A stretch of 64,000 bases of DNA, from positions 54,560 to 118,559 of the forward strand of contig JAFWYN010000014.1 of NCBI GenBank assembly GCA_017522685.1, read 5' to 3'. Below the pieces are notes generated by a model. It searched no databases. It saw only the letters and a list, made by a program, of their open reading frames with translations, and was not told where the DNA came from. Each line of letters starts with the position of its first letter. Position 1 is the stretch's first letter. The stretch is from Lachnospiraceae bacterium (GTDB lineage: Bacteria > Bacillota_A > Clostridia > Lachnospirales > Lachnospiraceae). Shown piece after piece: positions 8,320-18,222 of the stretch. Both the position numbers and the translations under genes were made by a program.

Positions 8320-9978
8320 TTATTCCAAATCTTTATACATTTTCTCGATATCCTTGAAATCTCCTCCTACCAAAGTACCGTCTGCCAATCTTCTGAACTG
8401 ATTCATAAACAACCATGCATGCTCACAGGTATGATGTCTTACTTCATGACCCTGACCGCTGATGCTTCCGAATACACAATAGCACTTGTCGCCTTCACTC
8501 TCAAAAAGGTTCAGGGTTAATACACTGCCTCGTACAGGGTCATCAATTTTGCAAACCACATCACCGTCAATACCCCAGATCGGATTCTTCCAATCTTCCT
8601 GCTTCTCATAATCCACATCATACTTGGTCTTCGTCTGATTAATCTTCATAACATAGCCCATTCTGTCAGTACATTTCTGTGCCTGGAAGGGAAGCTCCGG
8701 TAAAGGAGTAATCTCTCCGCCGGTATAGAACACAGGTACAATCTTGTCCTGATTGTAGCCGGGCACTTCACTGCCATAAGAATTGCAGCCCACATCAAAG
8801 GTAGCATCCATAGGTGCCACTGCCGCAAACACCAATGGATATTCCTGGTACATATCCCAAGATTTACAACCGCCCATAGAGAAGCCGGTGGAGTAAATCT
8901 TCTCACTGTCGATATGATATTTTTCTTCCAAATGTACAATCAGCTCCATCATCTCCGTAGCAGTGCTGTTCAGATGATTTTCTATAAGAACTAACAGGAA
9001 ATCATACTTAGCCGCAATTCTTGACCAGCCTGATACAGCGGACATAAAGAAGGTAGAATCACCGCCACCATGGAAGCAAAGCACTAAAGGCAGCTTCTTG
9101 CTACCGTCCATGGATGCCTTATTATAATAAGCCATATAACCCACCTGATGTTCTGTGGTACCGGCATCGTCACCTTTATTATCAGCAGCAGTCTGTACGG
9201 TACAAACACCGGGCTCCATAGCTACACCCATTCCTTCGAAATCAGGCTCTATCTCCAGATTGCCTACCATACGCTTAAAGTTCTTGGTAAACGCATAATA
9301 ATCCTCTACATACTCTGCCTTATCCTTGATAAGCAGATGGTCACAACCCTCTGAAAAAACAGCATTTATCTCACTACTGTTGCCCACGGAAATCACCGGA
9401 ATATCTTTTCTTTGTAAATCCGGCAATACTGATAAATTCTCTAACACACAGGTCACGGGAGTGATGTCCCCTTTGCCGAATAAGCCGTCTCCTTCCACGG
9501 TCTTCAGATAATTCTTTGCTATGTAATCCGCTGTAACCCCGCTACCATATAAACAGGTTCTTAAAATCGCACCACGGATAAAATACTCTCCCCAGCACTT
9601 ATTGAAACGGTCCCACATCTTAGCCGCACCGTCCTCATAATACTGGCTGATTTTGGACTGTGAAATCACTGCCTCGAAAATATCTGCAGGTGCCTTTTCC
9701 CAGCCGCCTTCATTGGTAGGGTAAATAAATACCACACTTGAGGCGAAATCAGAAGCAATCTGTGCCAAACCGGTGCTATCTGCATAATCCTTTGCCTCCT
9801 GAAGACTCCTTTCCTCCGTTTCAAATACCAATTGATAGGGTGCCAGAAATCCATAATTGATAATATCCGACATCAATTCCGAAGTGGGCACATAAACCTT
9901 CACTCGGAACTTTTCAAATTCCTTCTCCCATATTTTACTTCCGTCTGCAAATACTGTTCTTTCCGGTAAATTTTGCAT
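8320..9978 (-). CDS. Alpha/beta-hydrolase esterase, PHB-depolymerase/feruloyl-esterase-like
   Basis: This 552-residue protein has a C-terminal esterase domain with oxyanion segment CFHGGGDS (301-308) and nucleophile elbow GFSMG (Ser367), followed by a late EVRHH segment that may supply the catalytic histidine. The N-terminal ~250 residues look like a second, decayed hydrolase-like fold (YPTNEGGWEK and LYGSGVT segments). No signal peptide is seen, so it should be cytoplasmic, acting on an imported ester such as a substituted sugar. It lies between nagA and the HD-GYP gene on the same strand. The substrate is not known. Confidence 0.75.
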   Translation of the reverse strand: MQNLPERTVFADGSKIWEKEFEKFRVKVYVPTSELMSDIINYGFLAPYQLVFETEERSLQEAKDYADSTGLAQIASDFASSVVFIYPTNEGGWEKAPADIFEAVISQSKISQYYEDGAAKMWDRFNKCWGEYFIRGAILRTCLYGSGVTADYIAKNYLKTVEGDGLFGKGDITPVTCVLENLSVLPDLQRKDIPVISVGNSSEINAVFSEGCDHLLIKDKAEYVEDYYAFTKNFKRMVGNLEIEPDFEGMGVAMEPGVCTVQTAADNKGDDAGTTEHQVGYMAYYNKASMDGSKKLPLVLCFHGGGDSTFFMSAVSGWSRIAAKYDFLLVLIENHLNSTATEMMELIVHLEEKYHIDSEKIYSTGFSMGGCKSWDMYQEYPLVFAAVAPMDATFDVGCNSYGSEVPGYNQDKIVPVFYTGGEITPLPELPFQAQKCTDRMGYVMKINQTKTKYDVDYEKQEDWKNPIWGIDGDVVCKIDDPVRGSVLTLNLFESEGDKCYCVFGSISGQGHEVRHHTCEHAWLFMNQFRRLADGTLVGGDFKDIEKMYKDLE

Positions 9979-10093
9979 AATTACTAACCTCTCTTTTCTT
10001 TGTTTTGCAATTTATCTTTCATTTTCAATATTTTATCATACTAATAATATAATACACATCGTTTACATGTAGTGTTTTGAGGCAAATTCATTC

Positions 10094-11278
10094 TCAAATA
10101 AGTACTCCGTTCTTCACAACAGCTGTAACATTCAGATCCTCATCCAAAAGCACCAAATCTGCTCTCTTTCCCACGGAAACGGAGCCGCATTCCTCATAAA
10201 TCCCCAGACTCCGTGCAGGATTTTTTGTCACACATTGCACTGCAACCTCTAAGGGTATCCCAGTCTCCTTCACCACATAACGTAAGCCCTCCGGCAAAGA
10301 TGCCACCGAACCGGCTATGGTTTGTGTACCACTGATTACCGCACGGTTTTTCTGTAGTTTAATCTTCTGACCACCAAGCTCATACTCTCCCGGCTCCATA
10401 CCGGCAGCACGGATGCTGTCACTAATCAGTATGACTCTGTCCTTTCCCAGCATTTGAAAGGTAGCTCGAATCATCGACGGATGTACATGCACTCCGTCAG
10501 CAATCAACTCTACCTCTACCTCCTTACAATCATAAACCGCCCCTACGATTCCGGGCTCCCTATGACTGAAAGCAGACATCCCATTATATAAATGAGTCAC
10601 ATGGCACGCACCCGCTTCAAATGCCGCCCTTGCTTCCTCGTAACAGGCATTGCTATGTGCTATGCTAAGCTTTATCTGTTCCTTAATCTTTCGGATAAAT
10701 TCCAAAGCTCCTTCCGCTTCCGGGGCCATCCCCATGTATTTCACCAAACCCTTGGCAGACTCTTGGAACGCCTCAAACAACTCCGTCTGCGGCTTTTTGA
10801 TATACTCTGCATTCTGCGCGCCGCATTTTTCTTTGCTGATAAAGGGCCCCTCCATATTGATACCAGCCAAATCCGCATAAGCCGCATATTCTCCCCGAGA
10901 CTTTTTTTCACAGTAAGCGGCACCCTGCTCCAAAACCGCCTGCAGGCGGTCTGTGGGCAAAGTCATGGTGGCCAAAGCCATGGTAGTCACACCGGTAGAT
11001 GCCTGATACTCGGCAATCCGTTCCACAGCCTCCAAACTTCCGTCACAGAAATCATATCCCTTACATCCGTGAAGATGAATATCAATCATGCCGGGAATCA
11101 GATATTTGCCCCTACCGTCCAGGATTTCATGGTCCTCTTTACAATAATTTTTGCACCTTTCGGCAAAATCCGCAGACTCACCCAATTTTATATCGGCAAT
11201 TTTTCCGTTTTCTATAACCACTGTCCCAAAACAAAATTCACCTTGCTCTGTATAAATTCTTACATTCTCAATTATCAT
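10094..11278 (-). CDS. nagA: N-acetylglucosamine-6-phosphate deacetylase
   Basis: At 394 residues this is a full-length NagA. It removes the acetyl group from GlcNAc-6-phosphate to give glucosamine-6-phosphate, in amino-sugar breakdown and cell-wall recycling. Family features are the amidohydrolase strand GMIDIHLHGCKGYDF, the glutamate-containing NMEGPFIS block, the metal-site histidines in AHSNA and THLYNGMSAF, and the catalytic aspartate in ISDSIRAAG. nagB is not adjacent. A terminator before it (11302-11338) separates it from the upstream signalling gene; the esterase follows after 115 bases. Confidence 0.95.
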   Translation of the reverse strand: MIIENVRIYTEQGEFCFGTVVIENGKIADIKLGESADFAERCKNYCKEDHEILDGRGKYLIPGMIDIHLHGCKGYDFCDGSLEAVERIAEYQASTGVTTMALATMTLPTDRLQAVLEQGAAYCEKKSRGEYAAYADLAGINMEGPFISKEKCGAQNAEYIKKPQTELFEAFQESAKGLVKYMGMAPEAEGALEFIRKIKEQIKLSIAHSNACYEEARAAFEAGACHVTHLYNGMSAFSHREPGIVGAVYDCKEVEVELIADGVHVHPSMIRATFQMLGKDRVILISDSIRAAGMEPGEYELGGQKIKLQKNRAVISGTQTIAGSVASLPEGLRYVVKETGIPLEVAVQCVTKNPARSLGIYEECGSVSVGKRADLVLLDEDLNVTAVVKNGVLI

Positions 11279-11301
11279 GCTTTTATCTGTCCCACACTTT
11301 C

Positions 11302-11338
11302 AAAAAAGTACCATTGGCGGTTATCCTCGCCAATGGTA
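11302..11338 (-). terminator. Rho-independent terminator of the GGDEF/EAL gene
   Basis: An 11-bp perfect stem (11309-11319 with 11328-11338) is followed on the minus strand by six T residues (11302-11307). It lies 14 bases after the stop at 11352. Confidence 0.85.
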
Positions 11339-11351
11339 ACTTTGTACTTCA

Positions 11352-13904
11352 TTATTTCGGATTCTCTATCTTTTCTATGGTCAGTAACCCCGACATGGGT
11401 TTTCCGTTTACCCTGTCGCAAACACTTATGGTAGTGCGGCACCACTCCCAGGTATCTTCTGCTACCCTTCTTCGATACTCTACTTGTATTTTATCCTTGG
11501 TTTCAAACTCCTTCAATACATACTCTGTATCAAAAAATGCTATAGCCTTCTCCACATCCTCCGGATGAATGTCGCCCCTATCGATATGGATTTGCACCGT
11601 TTCTTCGTATTTGCCTCTCTCCATCAGATGGTTGTTGTCCGGATAAAGCATTCGACCAAAGTTCTCTTGAAGATGCACATAATAAACCTCTTTGTAATCT
11701 TTCATAAACAGATTCAAAGCAGCCTCACACATATGAATCCTGTTTTCATCCTCCAGCATACAGCAAACATAACCCTTTTGATATCTGGTAAATACCAACT
11801 TCAAATAACGTTTGGAAAAAGCACTGTAAATCGGAATATCAAACTTTTCTCCCAAATAAGCGGTTCGATACATTTTATCAAACAATTCCTCTCGTCTATG
11901 GGAAAAAGCTTTCGATGCCATAAACTGCATACGTTCCACACTGCTGCCTGTAATACGACCGATTTCTTTATTGGCATATATTATATGGCAATCCCCAACT
12001 TTTCCATTCTCATCCAGGATAGGTTTCAGCAATGCACATCCCTTTGACAATTCGCCATAATACTTCTCCAGATGTCTCCAATGTTTCTCTGTCAAATCCT
12101 CCACATCCTGACCATCGGAAGATGATACCTTCTTCTCCTGCAAATCCGTCAAATCTATTAAGGAACCGTAAAAAATCCGATGACCGTCTTGTTCCCTCAG
12201 ATAGAAAATGCTGATTCGCATCCAAAGCATTTTGCCGTCCACCCGTACAAAATGGATGTAACCGGATGCTTGTCCCGATTGATTCTGTTCCGCCCGTTCG
12301 AAAATTTGAAGTAACGTTTCTCTATCCTCACTATTCACGTGAAGAAGAAAATCACGCTTATTGGGATTATCCTCCTCAACAGACTTAGAGGTTCCGCCAA
12401 GCAATTCATAATACTGATTATTGACACGGGTAATGCGAATATTATTTTCATACATATCATAAAAAGCCGCAGGCCCCAGAATATTATTTAGCAAAGTGTC
12501 ACTAAACACATTCTTATCCAAAAATTCATTTACACGGAAAGACTCAACCCTCTTACACCATATGCCGTCCTTATCCAGCTTATGAGGATTACTGATAAGT
12601 GCTTCGAAATCCTGCACAGGCATGGGGCGGTAGTAGAAATATCCTTGGGAATATCTGCAGCCCATCTTCAACAGGAAGCTTTCCTGCTTCTGATTCTCTA
12701 CACCTTCCACAATGATGGGCAACTGCATCTGTCTGGCCATATTGACCACTGACTCCAAAATGCCGACACCGCGCTCTTCATCCTTTTCCTCAATATCCAA
12801 AAAACGCATATCCAGCTTCAATACATCCACTGCCACGGTACGAAGCATATTTAGGGAAGAATAGCCACTTCCAAAATCATCCATCATTACCCAAAGCTTG
12901 GCATCACGCAACTGCTTCACGGTACGGATGACCTTATCGTTATTTTCCACATAGGTACTTTCCGTAATCTCTACCTTCAGAAAATCAGAAGGAAGTCCAT
13001 ACTCTTCCAACAATCCCATCAGGAATTTGGGAACATCCATGGAGTAAATGTCGATACGGGATACATTGATGGATACGGGTACAGGATGAAATCCCCTGTC
13101 AATCAAGCTTCTTAACCACTCACATACCTTCCGCCAAACATAACGGTCCAGACTGGCAATAAAACCGTTCTTTTCCAATACCGGAATAAAAACACCGGGA
13201 GAAATCAACCCTTTTTCCGGATGGATCCAGCGGACCAAACATTCGCCACCCACGATTTTTCCGGTGGCAATATCACACTGTGGCTGTACATAAAAAGTAA
13301 ACTCCTCATTTTTCAACGCCTTCTGAATCTCAGAAAGAAGCCTAAGTTCTTCCTCTTCCTGTTCTTCCATATCCTCCGAATAGATACAGTGGCGCTGGGC
13401 ATAATTCCCCGCAATCTTTTTCAAAGCCATGGTAGCCCTGTCATACATGGTAGGAACACCTATGGAGGTATCGGTAATAGGATACACACCAAATGCCGGC
13501 AAAAAGCCTACCGTATTACTCCAATATGCCACTTTCTTTGAAATAGCTCTGTGGAGTTCCTTGAAACGTCCCAAATCAAGCTTTGTCAATATGGCAAAAT
13601 TGTCACCGCCAAAATATCCTATGACTCCGCCATGGTCTTTCCGATATTCCTTCAACAGCTCTGCCACCTGCTTCAGTAACTCGTCTCCCTGTTCCCTGGT
13701 GAATATTTTATTAAATAAACGAAAATGCTCTAAATCAATGGCAAGAATACAATATTCTTCCTCATCTATACTCGTCAAAAACTCTTCTGCTTTTTCAAAG
13801 AATGTATGACTTAAATACAGACCGGTCAAAGCATTTACTTCCAATCCGTTAATTACAATGGCTTCACTCTCACTAATGTCATATTCTCTGCGTATCCGGT
13901 CCAT
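11352..13904 (-). CDS. GGDEF-EAL-PAS protein, likely c-di-GMP phosphodiesterase
   Basis: The 850-residue soluble protein contains a GGDEF-like domain (about 20-175) whose motif is GGDNF at 99-103, so cyclase activity is doubtful. An EAL domain follows (about 190-440) with ECLVRW at 221-226 in place of EALVRW, keeping the catalytic Glu. It also retains DDFGSGYSSL, KLD and the late EGVE glutamate, so it is probably active. A PAS-like domain lies at about 480-610, and a C-terminal segment may be a second PAS. No membrane span is seen. The likely role is breakdown of c-di-GMP in response to a cytoplasmic signal, with the GGDEF part possibly binding GTP as a regulator. GGAGGTG precedes the ATG. 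Confidence 0.88.
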   Translation of the reverse strand: MDRIRREYDISESEAIVINGLEVNALTGLYLSHTFFEKAEEFLTSIDEEEYCILAIDLEHFRLFNKIFTREQGDELLKQVAELLKEYRKDHGGVIGYFGGDNFAILTKLDLGRFKELHRAISKKVAYWSNTVGFLPAFGVYPITDTSIGVPTMYDRATMALKKIAGNYAQRHCIYSEDMEEQEEEELRLLSEIQKALKNEEFTFYVQPQCDIATGKIVGGECLVRWIHPEKGLISPGVFIPVLEKNGFIASLDRYVWRKVCEWLRSLIDRGFHPVPVSINVSRIDIYSMDVPKFLMGLLEEYGLPSDFLKVEITESTYVENNDKVIRTVKQLRDAKLWVMMDDFGSGYSSLNMLRTVAVDVLKLDMRFLDIEEKDEERGVGILESVVNMARQMQLPIIVEGVENQKQESFLLKMGCRYSQGYFYYRPMPVQDFEALISNPHKLDKDGIWCKRVESFRVNEFLDKNVFSDTLLNNILGPAAFYDMYENNIRITRVNNQYYELLGGTSKSVEEDNPNKRDFLLHVNSEDRETLLQIFERAEQNQSGQASGYIHFVRVDGKMLWMRISIFYLREQDGHRIFYGSLIDLTDLQEKKVSSSDGQDVEDLTEKHWRHLEKYYGELSKGCALLKPILDENGKVGDCHIIYANKEIGRITGSSVERMQFMASKAFSHRREELFDKMYRTAYLGEKFDIPIYSAFSKRYLKLVFTRYQKGYVCCMLEDENRIHMCEAALNLFMKDYKEVYYVHLQENFGRMLYPDNNHLMERGKYEETVQIHIDRGDIHPEDVEKAIAFFDTEYVLKEFETKDKIQVEYRRRVAEDTWEWCRTTISVCDRVNGKPMSGLLTIEKIENPK

Positions 13905-14015
13905 ATATTCACCTCCGTCCCTTGATTCTATACCACTTTTATTTTACTACTTTTTATCTGACAAATCAATAATTGGTTGAAAAATTTGTAAATTTACTTT
14001 TAATTTTCACACAAA

Positions 14016-14044
14016 AGAGTGTGGGCTAGTTATACCCACACTCT
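14016..14044 (-). terminator. Terminator after mfd
   Basis: A 10-bp perfect stem (14016-14025 with 14035-14044) starts 12 bases past the mfd stop. On the minus strand it runs into a short T tract. Confidence 0.7.
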
Positions 14045-14055
14045 TCATCCATTCT

Positions 14056-17000
14056 CTATTCCGATAACAATTCTTTCATATCCTGTAACAACTTTTCCGT
14101 AGTGCTTAACAAGGTTTCCGCATCCTTCTCTACCACACCGCATTTATAATAGCGATAGGTAAAAAAGGGATTTCCGTATGCAGTAAAGCTTAAATATTCT
14201 TTATGCTTCTGTATCAATTCCGGTATCTTCTCCACCCGAATCCTTGCATCCGGCCGGAAGGTAAACTGAATCCTCTCATTTTTACCCTTGATTTCCGTCA
14301 TAAACAGCTCATGTGCCGCCACACGAATAAGCGCTATACGTAACAGATTATCTACACTCTTAGGCACCTCTCCGAAACGATCCAACAGCTCATCCAGCAT
14401 ATCATCCCGCTCCTTTTGGTTCTCAATACCTGCAATGCGCTTGTAGATATCCAGCTTTTGCACTTCATTTACAATATAGCTGGGCGGAATATAGGCATCC
14501 ACATCCAAATCTACCGAAGTGGTAAAATCCGCAGGTGCCGTAGGAATTCCTTTCAAACTCTTTACAGCCTCATTCAGCATCTTACAGTACAAATCATAAC
14601 CAACCGCTTCCATATGACCGTGCTGGCGCATACCCAGCAGATTGCCGGCACCACGGATTTCCAAATCCCTCATGGCAATTTTGAAGCCGCTTCCCAAATC
14701 CGTAAATTCCTTAATGGCTGCCAGACGTTTCTCTGCTACTTCCTTCAGCATCTTGTCACGTTTATACATCAGGAATGCGTATGCGGTACGATTGGAACGG
14801 CCCACACGTCCTCTCAGCTGATAGAGCTGGGAAAGCCCCATATTGTCCGAGTCATGAATGATCATGGTATTGGCATTGGAAATATCCAGACCGGTTTCGA
14901 TGATAGTGGTAGAAACCAATACATCAATCTCTCCTGCGATGAAGTCAAACATAATCCTCTCCAGCTCATGCTCCTTCATCTGTCCATGTGCAAAGGCCAC
15001 ATTGGCTTCCGGTACCAGCTTGGCTACCGCAGCTGCCACATCCGCAATATTATTGACACGATTGTACACATAGTATACCTGTCCCTCACGGGCAAGCTCT
15101 CGCACTATGGCCTCTCGTACCATTTCCTCATTGTATTCGCAGACAAAGGTCTGGATGGGCAATCTGTCTCCCGGTGCTTCCTCCAGTACACTCATATCGC
15201 GAATCCCTATCAGACTCATATGCAGGGTACGGGGAATAGGTGTTGCCGTCAATGTCAGTACATCCACATTTTCCTTCAGCTTCTTAATCTTCTCCTTATG
15301 CGCCACGCCAAAACGCTGTTCCTCATCGATGATTAGCAGTCCCAAATCCTTAAATACCACATCCTGGGACAGCACTCTGTGGGTACCGATAATAATATCC
15401 ACAAAGCCCTTTTGCAAATCTGTAAGACTCTTCTTAATCTCTCCCGGAGTACGGAAGCGGGACAACAAATCCACACGAATGGGAAAGTCCTTCATTCGCT
15501 GTACAAAGGTATTGTAATGTTGCTGGGCCAATATGGTAGTAGGCACCAGATATACCACCTGCTTGCCCTCCTGAACAGCCTTAAAGGCTGCCCGGATGGC
15601 TATTTCCGTCTTACCATAGCCCACATCCCCGCAAATCAGACGGTCCATGATTTTCGTGCTTTCCATATCTGCCTTGGTATCCTCGATGGCAAGCAACTGA
15701 TCCTCTGTTTCCTCAAAAGGAAACATCTCCTCAAACTCCCGCTGCCATACCGTGTCCTTGCCAAAAGCATGGCCCTGACTTTCCTGGCGAAGGGCATAAA
15801 GTTCTACCAAATCCTTGGCAATCTCGTTCACCGCGCTGCGGACTTTTGATTTGGTCTTTTCCCATTCCTTGCCACCCAGTTTATTTAACTTCGGTGTTTT
15901 GGCTGCATCGGCAGCTGCATATTTCTGTATTACATCCAAACCGGTAGCCAGAATATAAAGATTGCCCCCATCGCGGTATTCAATCTTCATATAATCCTTT
16001 ACTACCCGTTCCATTTCCACCTTTTCAATGCCCCGGTAGATGCCCAGACCATGGGACTCATGAACCACATAGTCACCTACCTTTAATTCATTGAAATCAT
16101 TGATTTTCTGGCCCTGATAAAGCTTACGTTTTTTCTTCTTTTTCTCTTTTCCGAAAATATCAGACTCGGAGATTACCACAAATTTAAGCAGGGGATACTC
16201 AAAACCCTTTTTCACATGGCCATAGTAGGTCAATACCTCTCCCGGTTGCACCTCACGGAAGGGGTCCTCGCTATAAACCGCAGCCAATTCATTGTCCCGC
16301 AAATCCTCTGCCAGACGTTTTGCTCTGGTACGTGATCCGGAAAGCAAAAGTACACGGTATCCGTTCTTTCGATACTGCTTCAGATCCTTTACTAAAGACT
16401 CAAAACTATTATTATATGACACAATACTTCTGGCACTGATACCATATTTCTTATCCGGTTGTATTAGGCTATTCCTTGTTTCCATCATAGAAAGTGTGAT
16501 GACCGGAGCCTTCGCCATTTTCGCCACCACATACTCTCCGCTACAAAGCAGCTGCATTTGTCCGGGCAGAATATATCCCTTTTTCACCCTCTGCTCCATG
16601 CTCTCCCGAAACTCCAGTTCCACAGCCTTCATCTGGGACTCTATGTGAGCGGGCTCATCCAAAAAGAATACTACAGGATGGTTCTTCTCCTGCTTCTGCA
16701 AGCCTAAAAGAATTTCCGGCAAAGTAACCAATTCCTCGTAAAAATAACGGATATACCCCTCTATATTCAAAAGATTGCGGAATTCCAACAGCTGTTCCCG
16801 AAATTCCTTTACCTGTGTGGCAATTCGGTGAGCTTCCTCCGGCATATGGTCTTTACGGAAGATTTCCTCCTGTATCTTGGCCTCCGCCGTCAGCTTATCC
16901 AATCCTTGACGAATTCGGTCCTCCTCCAGGATAAATTCCGTAGCCGGATAGATTGTCACGCCGCTTAATTTTTCTACGGAACGCTGGCTCAATACATCAA

Positions 17001-17607
17001 AGCTTCGGATGGAATCCACCTCATCTCCCCAAAGCTCGATACGGTAAGGATTCTCCTCTGTCAAATCAAAGATATCCACGATGCCGCCGCGGATACTGAA
17101 CTGTCCCCCGGCTTCCACCTGATAGGTTTTTTCGTAGCCAAAAGAGACCAGCTTTTCAGCCAGTCTTCTCTCTTCCAAGATACTTCCTTTTTCGATTCGC
17201 AGAATATCCTTATCTTCCTCCCACATAACCTGGGGGGACATCAGGGCAGCAAAGGTCGTGATAATGGTCACCGGCTTCTTCTCTGAAAGCCGGCGCAGGA
17301 CCCGGATACGCTCCTTTGTCAGCTGATTCCCATGTATGTCTGCCTGAAAGAAAATTAAATCCTTGGCCGGATACAAAAGCACATTCCGGTCATAGAAGCT
17401 GTACTCCTCAAAAATCTCCCTGGCACGCAAGTCGCTGTAGGTTACGATAATCTTGTATCGAATTCCCTCTGCTAAGCCATAAAGCATATGCAGCTTCTGG
17501 GAGTCCACGCAACCGCTGATGGCAGTTACATCGTTATTTTTCTGAAGTCCTTTTTTGATATCACTGTATTCTGCCAGCTCTGTTAACGGTGCCAATAATG
17601 CCTGCAT
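14056..17607 (-). CDS. mfd: Transcription-repair coupling factor
   Basis: The 1183-residue protein is a complete Mfd. It frees RNA polymerase stalled at DNA damage and recruits UvrA. Order of parts: UvrB-like N-terminal region, an RNA-polymerase-interacting CarD-like domain (GDYVVHESHGLGIYRG), two helicase lobes with Walker A GDVGYGKTE, DEEQ box (IIDEEQRFG) and the RGRVGRS motif, and the C-terminal TRCF domain. It starts 8 bases after the pth stop, the usual Firmicutes pth-mfd pair, so the two are almost certainly cotranscribed. Confidence 0.97.
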   Translation of the reverse strand: MQALLAPLTELAEYSDIKKGLQKNNDVTAISGCVDSQKLHMLYGLAEGIRYKIIVTYSDLRAREIFEEYSFYDRNVLLYPAKDLIFFQADIHGNQLTKERIRVLRRLSEKKPVTIITTFAALMSPQVMWEEDKDILRIEKGSILEERRLAEKLVSFGYEKTYQVEAGGQFSIRGGIVDIFDLTEENPYRIELWGDEVDSIRSFDVLSQRSVEKLSGVTIYPATEFILEEDRIRQGLDKLTAEAKIQEEIFRKDHMPEEAHRIATQVKEFREQLLEFRNLLNIEGYIRYFYEELVTLPEILLGLQKQEKNHPVVFFLDEPAHIESQMKAVELEFRESMEQRVKKGYILPGQMQLLCSGEYVVAKMAKAPVITLSMMETRNSLIQPDKKYGISARSIVSYNNSFESLVKDLKQYRKNGYRVLLLSGSRTRAKRLAEDLRDNELAAVYSEDPFREVQPGEVLTYYGHVKKGFEYPLLKFVVISESDIFGKEKKKKKRKLYQGQKINDFNELKVGDYVVHESHGLGIYRGIEKVEMERVVKDYMKIEYRDGGNLYILATGLDVIQKYAAADAAKTPKLNKLGGKEWEKTKSKVRSAVNEIAKDLVELYALRQESQGHAFGKDTVWQREFEEMFPFEETEDQLLAIEDTKADMESTKIMDRLICGDVGYGKTEIAIRAAFKAVQEGKQVVYLVPTTILAQQHYNTFVQRMKDFPIRVDLLSRFRTPGEIKKSLTDLQKGFVDIIIGTHRVLSQDVVFKDLGLLIIDEEQRFGVAHKEKIKKLKENVDVLTLTATPIPRTLHMSLIGIRDMSVLEEAPGDRLPIQTFVCEYNEEMVREAIVRELAREGQVYYVYNRVNNIADVAAAVAKLVPEANVAFAHGQMKEHELERIMFDFIAGEIDVLVSTTIIETGLDISNANTMIIHDSDNMGLSQLYQLRGRVGRSNRTAYAFLMYKRDKMLKEVAEKRLAAIKEFTDLGSGFKIAMRDLEIRGAGNLLGMRQHGHMEAVGYDLYCKMLNEAVKSLKGIPTAPADFTTSVDLDVDAYIPPSYIVNEVQKLDIYKRIAGIENQKERDDMLDELLDRFGEVPKSVDNLLRIALIRVAAHELFMTEIKGKNERIQFTFRPDARIRVEKIPELIQKHKEYLSFTAYGNPFFTYRYYKCGVVEKDAETLLSTTEKLLQDMKELLSE

Positions 17608-17615
17608 ATCTACTC

Positions 17616-18197
17616 CTAACTCTGTTGGGTTGATTTCCTGTTAAACTGATTCATGGCACGGTCGATATCTCCGCTCATCATCATGCGGATTGCTTCTACG
17701 GCTGTTTTGGCCGCCTCGTCCATCACCTTTCGCTCGTCACCGGTGAAATGTCCCAATACATAGTCTGCCAAATCATATCCCTTGGGCTTTTCACCCACAC
17801 CCATTTTCACACGCATAAAGGTATCGTGTCCCAGATGGGCGATAATATCTTTAAGTCCGTTGTGGCCTCCTGCACTTCCTTTTTTACGCACGCGGATATT
17901 GCCCACATCCAGACTGGTATCGTCGGATACCACAATTAAATCCTGTGTAGCATCCAGCTTATAATAATCTATGACGTCTCTGACACTTTCACCACTCAAA
18001 TTCATATAGGTTTGGGGCTTCACCAGAATCACTCTCTGTCCGTCCAATACACCCTTGCCGATAATAGCCTTATGCTTTCGCTCCATCACGGAAATCCCTG
18101 CCACATCTGCCAAAGCCTCAATTACATCAAAGCCGATATTATGTCTTGTATTTTGATACTCTCTGCCGGGATTTCCCAGCCCTACGATAACATACAT
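17616..18197 (-). CDS. pth: Peptidyl-tRNA hydrolase
   Basis: At 193 residues this is a standard bacterial Pth, which releases tRNA from peptidyl-tRNA dropped by ribosomes. It shows the opening GLGNPGREYQNTRHNIGFD with the catalytic histidine, the conserved Asn in TYMNLSGESV, and the SDDTSLDVG and GSAGGHNGLK blocks. It is followed at once by mfd. Confidence 0.97.
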   Translation of the reverse strand: MYVIVGLGNPGREYQNTRHNIGFDVIEALADVAGISVMERKHKAIIGKGVLDGQRVILVKPQTYMNLSGESVRDVIDYYKLDATQDLIVVSDDTSLDVGNIRVRKKGSAGGHNGLKDIIAHLGHDTFMRVKMGVGEKPKGYDLADYVLGHFTGDERKVMDEAAKTAVEAIRMMMSGDIDRAMNQFNRKSTQQS

Positions 18198-18222
18198 TTC
18201 TTCTCTTCCTTTACTTTATTCT

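Noticed and set aside
10592..11434. Plus-strand reading frame of 280 codons opposite nagA
   Set aside because: It is antisense to a clear nagA, lacks any recognisable motif and runs across the adjacent terminator.
14416..15336. Plus-strand reading frame of 306 codons opposite mfd
   Set aside because: It is the mirror of the conserved helicase region of mfd, with low-quality composition and no ribosome site.
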